Source: Clostridiales bacterium
Lineage (GTDB): Bacteria > Bacillota > Clostridia > Peptostreptococcales > Anaerovoracaceae
Length of the DNA: 15,066 nucleotides
NCBI GenBank assembly: GCA_012735285.1
Contig: JAAYHT010000062.1
Location: 1 to 15,066, forward strand
Direction: 5' to 3'
Below, in pieces: positions 1-5,447 of this stretch (the stretch's first letter is position 1; every line of letters begins with the position of its first letter). Under the pieces are notes generated by a model. That model worked only from the letters and a program-made list of their open reading frames with translations. It had not been told where the DNA came from and ran no database searches. The position numbers and the translations under genes are program-made.

Positions 1-606
1 AGGGTGGATGTCTTGCCCGATGGTTACATAAAAGTAATAGACTATAAATCAGGTATAGAGCGTTTTGACCTAAGTGAAGTCAAAGGAGGCTGGAGACTCC
101 AGCTAATGCTTTATCTAAAGGCAGCTATCCAGGGTATGCAGAAAAGAAATATTCCCGCAAAACCCGCTGGTGTATTCTATTTTGAAATAGCCGATCCTCT
201 CATTGATGCTACTGATTTGAATAATAATGTTCTGAAAGAAAAAATAGAGAATGAGTTAAAGAAGAGGTATAAGCTTGACGGTGTGGTAATTAATGATCCA
301 GCTGTACTTGAAAGTATTGCAGGTGACTTTGATGGCTACTCTGATATCTTACAGGTTAGAAAAGCCAAGGATGGCAGCTACCAGGGAACCGGTGACAACA
401 GATTGCTAGAAGAGGATGAATTTGAAGCCTTAAATTCGGTTGTGGATAAAATAATAAATGAGCTTTGCAGCTCATTAGCATCAGGCGTTATAGATATACA
501 TCCTAAGAAAACAAAGAAAAATGATGCATGTGAATACTGCGGTTACAAAAGCATATGTAACTTTGATTTATCCTTTGATGGGTGTTCATGTGAGCTGGTA
601 AAATGA
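1..606 (+). CDS. addB: ATP-dependent helicase/nuclease subunit B (AddB), C-terminal fragment
   Basis: This is the 3' end (201 codons) of a gene that begins before the window. The opening residues RVDVLPDG and then VIDYKSG (about residues 12-18) give the D...DxK core of a PD-(D/E)XK nuclease as found in AddB. A QLMLYL segment follows, matching the QxxxY motif of RecB-type nucleases. Near the end, CEYCGYKSIC supplies three cysteines spaced CX2CX5C, the C-terminal part of the AddB 4Fe-4S cluster. AddAB processes double-strand DNA ends for recombination in Firmicutes. No addA is visible downstream; the next gene is a toxin-antitoxin pair, so addB either ends its operon here or is followed by an insertion. 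The other possibility is another Cas4/RecB-like nuclease, but the spacing of motifs fits AddB best. Confidence 0.85.
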   Translation, partial: RVDVLPDGYIKVIDYKSGIERFDLSEVKGGWRLQLMLYLKAAIQGMQKRNIPAKPAGVFYFEIADPLIDATDLNNNVLKEKIENELKKRYKLDGVVINDPAVLESIAGDFDGYSDILQVRKAKDGSYQGTGDNRLLEEDEFEALNSVVDKIINELCSSLASGVIDIHPKKTKKNDACEYCGYKSICNFDLSFDGCSCELVK

Positions 607-632
607 TAAAAGTATATACAGCTAGCTTTTAT

Positions 633-662
633 TTGAATATATGATTGATTTCATGGCATAAT
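633..662 (+). promoter_or_regulatory. Candidate promoter of the first toxin-antitoxin pair
   Basis: TTGAAT (633-638), an 18-base spacer and CATAAT (657-662) resemble a sigma-A promoter. TGG immediately before CATAAT gives an extended -10. The antitoxin start codon lies 38 bases downstream behind AGGAGG (685-690). Confidence 0.5.
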
Positions 663-675
663 AATGGCACGATAA
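654..675 (+). repeat. 11-bp tandem direct repeat over the -10 region
   Basis: TGGCATAATAA (654-664) is followed immediately by TGGCACGATAA (665-675), matching at 9 of 11 positions. The period of 11 bases places both copies on the same face of the helix, covering the -10 box and the likely transcription start. A partial GGCCACAA follows at 676. Phd/YefM antitoxins repress their own promoters, so this is a plausible operator. That role is inference. Confidence 0.4.
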
Positions 676-700
676 GGCCACAAGAGGAGGTTGAATTATT

Positions 701-961
701 ATGCCAAGAATAATACCAATTCGTGATTTAAAAAATACAAGTGAGATTTCTCAGATGTGCCATGAATCGAACGAGCCTATTTATATAACTAAAAACGGAT
801 ATGGGGATATGGTAATAATGAGCATAGAGTTGTACGAAGAAAAGATGTTTATATCCGATGCGTATCATAAGCTGAAGGCTGCCGAAGAGCAATTGGCGGA
901 AGGGAAAATACTTGACGGAAAAGAATCATTGAAGAATATTAGGGAAAAATACAATGTATAA
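701..961 (+). CDS. Type II antitoxin, Phd/YefM family
   Basis: An 86-residue protein with a typical Phd/YefM N-terminal half: a short strand and helix (MPRIIPIRDLKNTSEIS), then EPIYITKNGYGDMVIMS, the conserved ITKNG.G..V.MS signature, then LYEE. This half dimerises and binds DNA. The C-terminal tail (about residues 50-86) is charged, as expected for the part that wraps the toxin. It would neutralise the ParE/RelE-like product of the next gene and repress the operon. AGGAGG ends 10 bases before the ATG. Its stop overlaps the toxin start by 8 bases (ATGTATAA), implying translational coupling. It is clearly related to the antitoxin at 2908 but more AT-rich and diverged. Confidence 0.88.
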   Translation: MPRIIPIRDLKNTSEISQMCHESNEPIYITKNGYGDMVIMSIELYEEKMFISDAYHKLKAAEEQLAEGKILDGKESLKNIREKYNV

Positions 962-1184
962 GTTGGTTGTCTCAGCTCTTGCTTATCAGGATTTGGATAG
1001 TATTATATCGTATATTGCAATCCAATTAGCTAATCCGACAGCTGCTTCGAACTTTCTTAACGAGCTTGATAAATGTTACGGCCATCTGATAAACAATCCG
1101 ATGATATACCCCAAATGTAACAATGAATGGTTGGAAAAACAAGGGTACCGAAAAGTCATCATTAAAAACTACATTCTTATATAA
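954..1184 (+). CDS. ParE/RelE-family toxin, C-terminally truncated
   Basis: A 76-residue product resembling the N-terminal two thirds of ParE/RelE toxins: a first strand (YKLVVSALA), the helix around DLDSIISYIAIQLANP, a second helix, and GYRKVIIKNYILI near the end. The intact relative at 3167 continues about 31 residues past the matching KNYI, through strands ending in ERILYGRRNW. Those residues are absent here because a TAA follows ILI. In another frame, from 1174, the DNA reads FLYKKWDYAKLL before a stop at 1210-1212, which looks like a shifted remnant of the missing strand. A frameshift near 1173-1182 is therefore likely, and the toxin is probably inactive. I call it a CDS because it is open and coupled to an intact antitoxin; pseudogene would be equally fair. 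Confidence 0.75.
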   Translation: MYKLVVSALAYQDLDSIISYIAIQLANPTAASNFLNELDKCYGHLINNPMIYPKCNNEWLEKQGYRKVIIKNYILI

Positions 1185-1206
1185 AAAGTGGGATTATGCT
1201 AAATTA

Positions 1207-1235
1207 TTGTAGCCATAAATAATATATATTATAGT
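1207..1235 (+). promoter_or_regulatory. Weak candidate promoter for the IseA-like lipoprotein
   Basis: TTGTAG (1207-1212), a 17-base spacer and TATAGT (1230-1235) are the best sigma-A-like match before the lipoprotein gene. The -35 box is poor (3 of 6) and the -10 good (5 of 6). Confidence 0.3.
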
Positions 1236-1279
1236 GTCAGGGGTCCTTTTTATGAAAGAAAATGAAAGGGGTAATTAGA

Positions 1280-1861
1280 TTGAAGAGTGAGGTTTTAGGG
1301 ATAAATATTAAAAAATTGGTAATCGTTTTAATTATCGTATTATTTGCTTTAACTTCTACCGCTTGTGAAAAACCAGCAGCAGTTACGGAACTCTCGGACG
1401 ATGAGGTTTTTGAGCTTTATATAAAAGCGAAAGAGGCGTATGAATGGTTTGATCTAACGACCATACCATATAACAACGATAAATATATAGAAATCGATGG
1501 TCAACAATATTACGAGGTGATCCAGCCAGGCATTGATTCAAAGAAAGCTCTTGAGGATTATCTTAACGAATTATTTACAGATGATATAACAGAAAACCTA
1601 ATGGACATATCATCTAATAGATATGTTGAACACGAAAATAAACTATACGTTCTCCCGGCTGACAGGGGTACTGACATTTTTAAGGGAGCAGAATCATATG
1701 AGGTAACAAAGGTATCTGATGAGCAAATAAAGTTTACGGTCAAAGTAGAAGTATATGATGATCCGGACCAAAAAAATGTGTCAGGATATGAGGAATACAA
1801 CTTTTACCTGAAGTTTTCAGATGGAAAATGGAGATTTACAAATTTTGAACTGGTAAGATAA
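1280..1861 (+). CDS. IseA-like DL-endopeptidase inhibitor, predicted lipoprotein
   Basis: I choose the TTG at 1280 because AAAGGGG (1265-1271) lies 8 bases upstream; an in-frame ATG at 1262 would add six residues but has no good ribosome site. From TTG the protein is 193 residues. It opens with a lysine-containing n-region, a hydrophobic stretch and the lipobox LTSTAC with Cys29, so it should be a membrane-anchored lipoprotein. The mature part has AYEWFDLTTIP, YYEVIQPGIDS, LNELFTDDI, LYVLPADRGTDI and, at the end, KWRFTNFELVR. This pattern fits my recollection of the IseA (YoeB) family, proteins that inhibit peptidoglycan DL-endopeptidases and so limit cell-wall lysis. The assignment rests on this remembered pattern. 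The gene stands alone and ends at a symmetric terminator shared with the hemerythrin gene. Confidence 0.68.
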   Translation: MKSEVLGINIKKLVIVLIIVLFALTSTACEKPAAVTELSDDEVFELYIKAKEAYEWFDLTTIPYNNDKYIEIDGQQYYEVIQPGIDSKKALEDYLNELFTDDITENLMDISSNRYVEHENKLYVLPADRGTDIFKGAESYEVTKVSDEQIKFTVKVEVYDDPDQKNVSGYEEYNFYLKFSDGKWRFTNFELVR

Positions 1862-1862
1862 T

Positions 1863-1892
1863 AAAATGGCTGCTCTACAAACAGCCATTTTT
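1863..1892. terminator. Bidirectional terminator between the lipoprotein and hemerythrin genes
   Basis: AAAATGGCTG (1863-1872) and CAGCCATTTT (1882-1891) form a perfect 10-bp stem with a 9-base loop. The A-tract/T-tract flanks let it work on both strands, which suits the convergent genes. Confidence 0.8.
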
Positions 1893-1896
1893 ATGT

Positions 1897-2298
1897 CTAA
1901 AGTGTTTTCGCATATTCCCCTATTTTTTTATCCATAACTTTTATATGATTGGTTAGCCAGTTTATAACCATCTCATTTGCATTAAGTATAACTAGAATAT
2001 TACCACCGGACTCGTTGTAATCACTTTTTAATTTTGCAAGGTCATTGATAAAGCTTGCATGTGCTCTTTTCTGAGACTCAATTTCAGGATAACGGATTTT
2101 TTCCATATAGGCTTCTTCATCTTTAAAGTGTTTCTTTGTATACTCATCTAGGAAATTAAGCATGGTGTCGATATAATCTTTTGCTCTGCGTTCTTTACCA
2201 GCTTCAAACAAGCCATTGGCCTTTTCAAACCATACTTTATGTTGGTCATCAATATGAGTGAGGCCGACAGATAGATCAGGAGTCCATACTATTGACAT
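1897..2298 (-). CDS. Bacteriohemerythrin (non-haem di-iron O2-binding protein)
   Basis: A 133-residue single-domain hemerythrin, the usual length. The family binds O2 at a di-iron centre and in anaerobes is thought to act in oxygen sensing, storage or protection. Visible ligands are His20 (IDDQH), His57 and Glu61 (HFKDEE), His80 (KRAHASF), His118 and Asp123 (NHIKVMD). The usual additional His four residues before His80 is Gln76 here (SQKRAH), leaving four His ligands plus the bridging Glu and Asp. That may be normal for a clostridial subgroup. The ATG has AAGGGGG upstream. The gene is monocistronic and converges on the IseA-like gene. Confidence 0.93.
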   Translation of the reverse strand: MSIVWTPDLSVGLTHIDDQHKVWFEKANGLFEAGKERRAKDYIDTMLNFLDEYTKKHFKDEEAYMEKIRYPEIESQKRAHASFINDLAKLKSDYNESGGNILVILNANEMVINWLTNHIKVMDKKIGEYAKTL

Positions 2299-2332
2299 TT
2301 TAATCCCCCTTATAAATTATAATGTTGTATAA

Positions 2333-2361
2333 ATTCTATAGACTTTTTTTGATAAATACAA
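2333..2361 (-). promoter_or_regulatory. Candidate promoter of the hemerythrin gene
   Basis: Read on the minus strand: TTGTAT (2361-2356), a 17-base spacer and TAGAAT (2338-2333). A nearer TATAAT (2321-2316) would put the transcript start inside the ribosome site, so I prefer the upstream pair. Confidence 0.35.
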
Positions 2362-2433
2362 TAGATTTCCAGAAATAGGTCATATTTTAGCTTATTTTGT
2401 GTAAAAATGTCACCGTCAACTACATCTTATCCT

Positions 2434-2463
2434 TTGACTGGTGTTCTTGCGTTGTGCTAAAAT
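2434..2463 (+). promoter_or_regulatory. Promoter of the tRNA-Thr gene
   Basis: TTGACT (2434-2439), an 18-base spacer and TAAAAT (2458-2463), each 5 of 6 to consensus. TGC directly before the -10 makes an extended -10. The expected start is about 10 bases before the mature tRNA 5' end. Confidence 0.65.
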
Positions 2464-2480
2464 GATGGTGCTAAAACTAT

Positions 2481-2556
2481 GCTACTGTGGCTCAGTCGGT
2501 AGAGCAGCTGATTCGTAATCAGCAGGTCAGGGGTTCAAGTCCCCTCAGTAGCTCCA
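2481..2556 (+). tRNA. tRNA-Thr, anticodon CGT
   Basis: A full cloverleaf of 76 bases with an encoded CCA. The acceptor stem is GCTACTG/CAGTAGC, the D-stem GCTC/GAGC, the anticodon stem GCTGA/TCAGC around loop TTCGTAA, and the T-arm AGGGG-TTCAAGT-CCCCT. Anticodon bases 34-36 are CGT, reading ACG threonine codons. It is a solitary tRNA with its own promoter and no other RNA gene nearby. Confidence 0.95.
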
Positions 2557-2558
2557 TA

Positions 2559-2591
2559 AAAACCCAGCAATTCCAATGGCCGCAGGGTTTT
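2559..2591 (+). terminator. Possible terminator after the tRNA
   Basis: AAAACCC (2559-2565) and GGGTTTT (2585-2591) form a 7-bp stem just after the tRNA. The loop is long (19 bases) and the trailing T-run short, so confidence is moderate. Confidence 0.45.
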
Positions 2592-2848
2592 GCTTTATGT
2601 TAGATTTGTCATTTTATCATCTATTGCTCCATTGAAAACAGTCAACCAACTTCTCGTATTTTAAAAAACGGTATACTTCGCGCCATATTTACTCAGCTCA
2701 AATAGTTAGAATACGGTATAAAAAACACAAAGGATATCTAGTAGTGTTAAAATTGTTTCTTCTTGTATAATATTGTTGAGCACTGGAATATTAAGGATGG
2801 TGATTATAGTGATAGATAAAAATCCTCGGATAGAGGTTATACCTGCTA
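2592..2848. other. Intergenic stretch without a recognised gene
   Basis: Between the tRNA terminator and the second toxin-antitoxin promoter I see no gene with a ribosome site and recognisable product. A plus-strand frame stays open from about 2727 to a TGA before the antitoxin, but its only starts have no good ribosome site and the peptide resembles nothing I know. Confidence 0.5.
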
Positions 2849-2877
2849 TTGATATTCTAAAGAAATTCGCATATAAT
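2849..2877 (+). promoter_or_regulatory. Strong sigma-A promoter of the second toxin-antitoxin pair
   Basis: TTGATA (2849-2854), exactly 17 bases, then TATAAT (2872-2877): nearly perfect consensus. A small inverted repeat ATCTTTAGAT (2878-2887) covers the expected transcription start and could be an operator for antitoxin autoregulation. AAGGAGGTG follows at 2895-2903. Confidence 0.7.
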
Positions 2878-2907
2878 ATCTTTAGATTAATTTGAAGGAG
2901 GTGCCCT

Positions 2908-3177
2908 ATGCCAATCATTAAGTCGAGCACCGATTTGCGAAATAACTACAACGAGATTTCCAAGTTTTGCAACGAAAGCCGCGAGCCTGTATTTATTACG
3001 AAAAACGGGCGAGGTGATTTGGCTGTCATGAGCATCGAAACTTATGAAATGCTCAATGGAAAGCTTGAACTTTACCGCTTGCTGGATGAAGGCAGAACGG
3101 CGGTGATAGAGGGCAGAAAGCGCCCAATGACTGATGTTATACGAGATATCCGCAGGGAAATAACCAATGATGAATGA
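2908..3177 (+). CDS. Type II antitoxin, Phd/YefM family (second pair)
   Basis: An 89-residue protein carrying the same signature as the antitoxin at 701: DLRNNYNEIS, then EPVFITKNGRGDLAVMSIETYE. The C-terminal half (about residues 50-89) is charged and helical in character (LYRLLDEGRTAVIEGRKRP), as expected for toxin wrapping. It neutralises the adjacent ParE/RelE-like toxin and should repress its own strong promoter. The ribosome site AAGGAGGTG is optimal. Its end overlaps the toxin start by 11 bases. Codon use is richer in G and C than the neighbours (GAGCCT, CGCGAG), which suggests separate arrival by transfer rather than local duplication of the first pair. Confidence 0.92.
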   Translation: MPIIKSSTDLRNNYNEISKFCNESREPVFITKNGRGDLAVMSIETYEMLNGKLELYRLLDEGRTAVIEGRKRPMTDVIRDIRREITNDE

Positions 3178-3505
3178 TAAAAATTCTCCATCCGTTCGAT
3201 ATCGGATAGACATATCGGAACCAGCTGAAAAAGACCTGAGGGACATTATCCGCTATATTTCTGCCCAACTCTCGGCCCCGATGACTGCCTTGGAGATGCT
3301 GGAGGCAATTGAACAGGCAATAACCGATCTTGAGGAGATGCCCCATCGGGCTCCAGCTGTTGCAGACGAGCGACTTGCGACAATTGGCTACCGCAAACTT
3401 ATTGTCAAGAACTACATTATCTTTTTCTCTATCGATGAGAAGGCAAAAGTAGTTAATGTTGAACGAATTTTGTATGGCCGGCGTAACTGGCGGGCAATTT
3501 TGTAG
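3167..3505 (+). CDS. ParE/RelE-family toxin (second pair)
   Basis: A 112-residue, apparently complete toxin of the ParE/RelE superfamily. Visible features are the first strand (YRIDISEPA), a long helical stretch (KDLRDIIRYISAQLSAP...), then YRKLIVKNYIIFFSID and VNVERILYGRRNW, the family's closing strands and basic tail. ParE members poison DNA gyrase and RelE members cleave mRNA; the sequence alone does not say which, though the YIxxQL...NP/AP helix and ERILYGRRNW tail are more common in the ParE-like group. Translation is coupled to the antitoxin by an 11-base overlap. Two adjacent ATG codons begin the frame. Like its antitoxin it is less AT-rich than the surroundings. Confidence 0.9.
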   Translation: MMNDKNSPSVRYRIDISEPAEKDLRDIIRYISAQLSAPMTALEMLEAIEQAITDLEEMPHRAPAVADERLATIGYRKLIVKNYIIFFSIDEKAKVVNVERILYGRRNWRAIL

Positions 3506-3543
3506 CTAGTAAAGATTTCAGAATGGATTCATATATAATAACT

Positions 3544-3584
3544 GGCGCGGAAACCCACTACTTTTAGGTGGTGGGAGGAGCGCC
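3544..3584 (+). mobile_element. Hairpin resembling an IS200/IS605-type right end (possible remnant)
   Basis: GGCGC (3544-3548) pairs with GCGCC (3580-3584). Inside, CCCACTAC (3554-3561) pairs with GTGGTGGG (3568-3575) with one wobble, around loop TTTTAG. The strands between stems are GGAAA and AGGA. A CCCAC...GTGGG hairpin of this form is typical of the terminal hairpin and omega-RNA 3' end of TnpB-type elements. No transposase or tnpB is present, so it would be a relic or a solo end. A free-standing structured RNA is the alternative. Confidence 0.35.
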
Positions 3585-3586
3585 GC

Positions 3587-3736
3587 TTTATTTATCCGAT
3601 CCTTGAAAACCAAAAGGAATGGATAAAACCTGATTTTAAAAAACCGCAATATGACTTGGTATGGAACAGGGATTACTCTTTATCCGAAAGCTATTTTTCC
3701 GTAAATACGCTTGACTGCTGCATTAGATATTCGTAA
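3587..3736 (+). pseudogene. Orphan coding fragment, unrecognised
   Basis: After the hairpin a 49-codon stretch reads like protein (for example FIYPILENQKEWIKPDF and YDLVWNRDYSLSESYF) and ends at TAA 3734-3736. There is no start codon or ribosome site. The composition, rich in aromatic residues, looks like the C-terminal end of a larger protein cut by an insertion or deletion. I do not recognise the family. The first part coincides with a second hairpin (3591-3627), so the protein-like appearance may be partly accidental. Confidence 0.3.
3591..3627 (+). repeat. Imperfect inverted repeat, 14-bp arms
   Basis: TTTATCCGATCCTT (3591-3604) and AAGGAATGGATAAA (3614-3627) pair at 13 of 14 positions, counting one G-T wobble, with a single A-A mismatch, around a 9-base loop. 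It begins 6 bases after the previous hairpin, so the two would form consecutive stems in any transcript. Confidence 0.5.
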
Positions 3737-3739
3737 AGT
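3711..3739 (+). promoter_or_regulatory. Candidate promoter of the radical SAM-sirtuin unit
   Basis: TTGACT (3711-3716), 17 bases, then TAAAGT (3734-3739). The -35 is 5 of 6 and the -10 is 4 of 6. The expected transcript start is about 25 bases before the radical SAM start codon. Confidence 0.5.
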
Positions 3740-3772
3740 AATATAAGTATGAAAGTTAAGGGGTGGTCAGGG

Positions 3773-4681
3773 ATGGTTTATCCGGTATACCTTTCGCTTG
3801 ATGAAAACAAGTGGAAAGAGAAAATAGAAAGAAGCAGGGAATTAGCATCTTCTTGTGTTCTATGCGGAAGAAGATGCGGGGTTGATCGTGCTTCTGAAGT
3901 GGGGATTTGCAAAGCCAAGGGGAAGGCTATAGTATCAAGTGTCAGTCCTCATTTCGGTGAAGAACCACCCCTTGTTGGAAGAAAGGGCTCAGGAACCATA
4001 TTTTTCTCTGGATGCAATCTAGAATGTATCTATTGTCAGAACTATGAAATATCCCATTTACGAAACGGTCGAAGGTTGAGCAATGAAGAGCTCAGCAAGC
4101 AGATGTTAAAACTTCAAAGTTGGGGATGTCATAATATTAATCTCGTATCGCCCACCCATGAAGTGCCTAATATATTACAAGCTATTAAAATGGCAGCAGA
4201 AGATGGACTTAATATTCCTATAGTCTATAACACCGGTGGTTACGACTCCAAAGAAACCCTTGAGCTGCTTGATGGAGTAGTAGATATTTATATGCCTGAT
4301 ATGAAATATGGCGATGAAAAGTATGCTATGGAGTATTCTAAAGTGGCTAAATATCCTGAAATAAATTTTGCAGCGGTTAAGGAAATGCACAGACAAGTTG
4401 GAGATTTGGTAATAGGTAAAGATGGAGTTGCAATCCGAGGCCTTATAGTTAGACATTTGGTTTTACCAAATGGGCTTGCAAACACTAAAAAGGTAATGGA
4501 GTTTATTGCCAATGAGATCTCAAAAAATACTTATGTCAATGTCATGGCTCAATATAGGCCATGTTTTGAAGCTATTAATCATCCATTGCTGGGAAGAAGG
4601 ATTACTCGTGCAGAGTATCAAGAAGCTTTGGAAGCTGCTGCTAGTGCTGGTTTAACTAGGTTGGAAGCATCAGGCTGGTAG
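3773..4681 (+). CDS. Radical SAM protein, PflA-like (PflX type)
   Basis: I place the start at ATG 3773, 9 bases after AAGGGG; an upstream in-frame ATG at 3749 lacks a ribosome site. The 302-residue protein has four N-terminal cysteines (Cys28, Cys31, Cys35, Cys46) and then GCNLECIYCQN with Cys81, Cys85 and Cys88, the CX3CX2C motif that binds the catalytic 4Fe-4S cluster. It belongs to the family of uncharacterised relatives of pyruvate formate-lyase activating enzyme. Its substrate is unknown, and no glycyl-radical enzyme is nearby. Conserved-looking stretches NLVSPTHEVP, VYNTGGYDS and YMPDMKYGD line the barrel. It is followed 19 bases later by a sirtuin gene on the same strand and probably shares its mRNA. 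Confidence 0.87.
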   Translation: MVYPVYLSLDENKWKEKIERSRELASSCVLCGRRCGVDRASEVGICKAKGKAIVSSVSPHFGEEPPLVGRKGSGTIFFSGCNLECIYCQNYEISHLRNGRRLSNEELSKQMLKLQSWGCHNINLVSPTHEVPNILQAIKMAAEDGLNIPIVYNTGGYDSKETLELLDGVVDIYMPDMKYGDEKYAMEYSKVAKYPEINFAAVKEMHRQVGDLVIGKDGVAIRGLIVRHLVLPNGLANTKKVMEFIANEISKNTYVNVMAQYRPCFEAINHPLLGRRITRAEYQEALEAAASAGLTRLEASGW

Positions 4682-4700
4682 TTAAGAAAGGTTGGATTTT

Positions 4701-5420
4701 ATGGTTGATAGCAAAGTAATAGAAGAATTAAGAGATTATTTAAATCAATCTAAGTATGCAGTTGTCTTAACTGGAGCAGGCATTTCTACAGAAAGCGGTA
4801 TCCCTGATTTCAGGTCAAAGGATGGCTGGTGGAACAAGATAAATCCTGCAGAGGTTGCGTCGGTTAATGCCCTTGAAAACAACTATGAGCTTTTCAGGGA
4901 ATTCTATAAGTACAGGATTAAGATGTTAGATGGATGCAAGTTCAATAGAGGCCATAGGATATTAGCTGATTGGGAGGATAAGGGGCTAGTTAAATCAGTT
5001 GTAACTCAGAACATAGATGGCTTTCATAAAGATGCCGGCAGTAAAAGGGTTTATGAGCTTCATGGTTCTATTAGTGCTATAAGGTGTTATGTTTGTGAAA
5101 AGGAGCACTCGGTTGAAGACTTTGTTAATGACAAGCGGTGCGAAGTATGTGGAGGAAATTTAAGACCTGGGGTTGTGCTGTTCGGAGAAGGCTTACCATC
5201 AGATGTATGGCAAGAGGCCTACGATGAAATATTAAAATCAGATCTTCTTTTAGTTATAGGTACTAGCTTAAACGTAAGTCCTGTTAATAGCTTGCCTACT
5301 GTGGCAAAGGGAAAAAGGGTTTTAATAAATGCTGAAAAAACCTTTATGGATGACATATTCGATTTAGTAATAAATGCAGGTGCGGGTATGGTTCTTGAAA
5401 GTGTTGATAGGGGATTATAA
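4701..5420 (+). CDS. NAD-dependent protein deacylase, SIR2 family
   Basis: I choose ATG 4701: GAAAGG lies 9 bases upstream, while the alternative TTG at 4692 would sit against that site. The 239-residue protein shows the sirtuin signature: GAGISTESGIPDFRS (residues 25-39) for NAD binding, TQNIDGFH (102-109), catalytic His121 in ELHGS, and a zinc ribbon of Cys129, Cys132, Cys147 and Cys150. Then come PGVVLFGE and GTSLNVSP, which contact NAD and the acyl-lysine substrate. It removes acetyl or other acyl groups from lysines in the cytoplasm using NAD. It is paired with the radical SAM gene upstream and ends at a palindrome shared with nagB. Confidence 0.95.
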   Translation: MVDSKVIEELRDYLNQSKYAVVLTGAGISTESGIPDFRSKDGWWNKINPAEVASVNALENNYELFREFYKYRIKMLDGCKFNRGHRILADWEDKGLVKSVVTQNIDGFHKDAGSKRVYELHGSISAIRCYVCEKEHSVEDFVNDKRCEVCGGNLRPGVVLFGEGLPSDVWQEAYDEILKSDLLLVIGTSLNVSPVNSLPTVAKGKRVLINAEKTFMDDIFDLVINAGAGMVLESVDRGL

Positions 5421-5445
5421 GAGACTCGCTTGCAAGCGAGTCTCT
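5420..5445. terminator. 26-bp perfect palindrome between convergent genes
   Basis: AGAGACTCGCTTG is followed directly by its own reverse complement, giving a 26-base perfect palindrome that begins at the last base of the sirtuin stop codon and ends two bases before the nagB stop. As RNA it makes an 11-bp stem with a TGCA loop on either strand. There is no T-run on either side, so it is not a classic intrinsic terminator, but its position suggests it ends or separates the converging transcripts. Confidence 0.6.
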
Positions 5446-5447
5446 AG

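Noticed and set aside
607..631. Possible terminator after addB (TAAAAG...CTTTTA)
   Set aside because: The stem is only 6 bp of mostly A-T pairs with a 13-base loop and no firm T-run.
2481..2556. tRNA-Thr as an attachment site for a genomic island
   Set aside because: No second copy of the tRNA 3' end and no integrase gene is visible in the window.
2706..3346. Minus-strand open frames over the second toxin-antitoxin region
   Set aside because: They are antisense to a well-supported antitoxin and toxin or to AT-rich spacer, lack ribosome sites, and their products resemble nothing.
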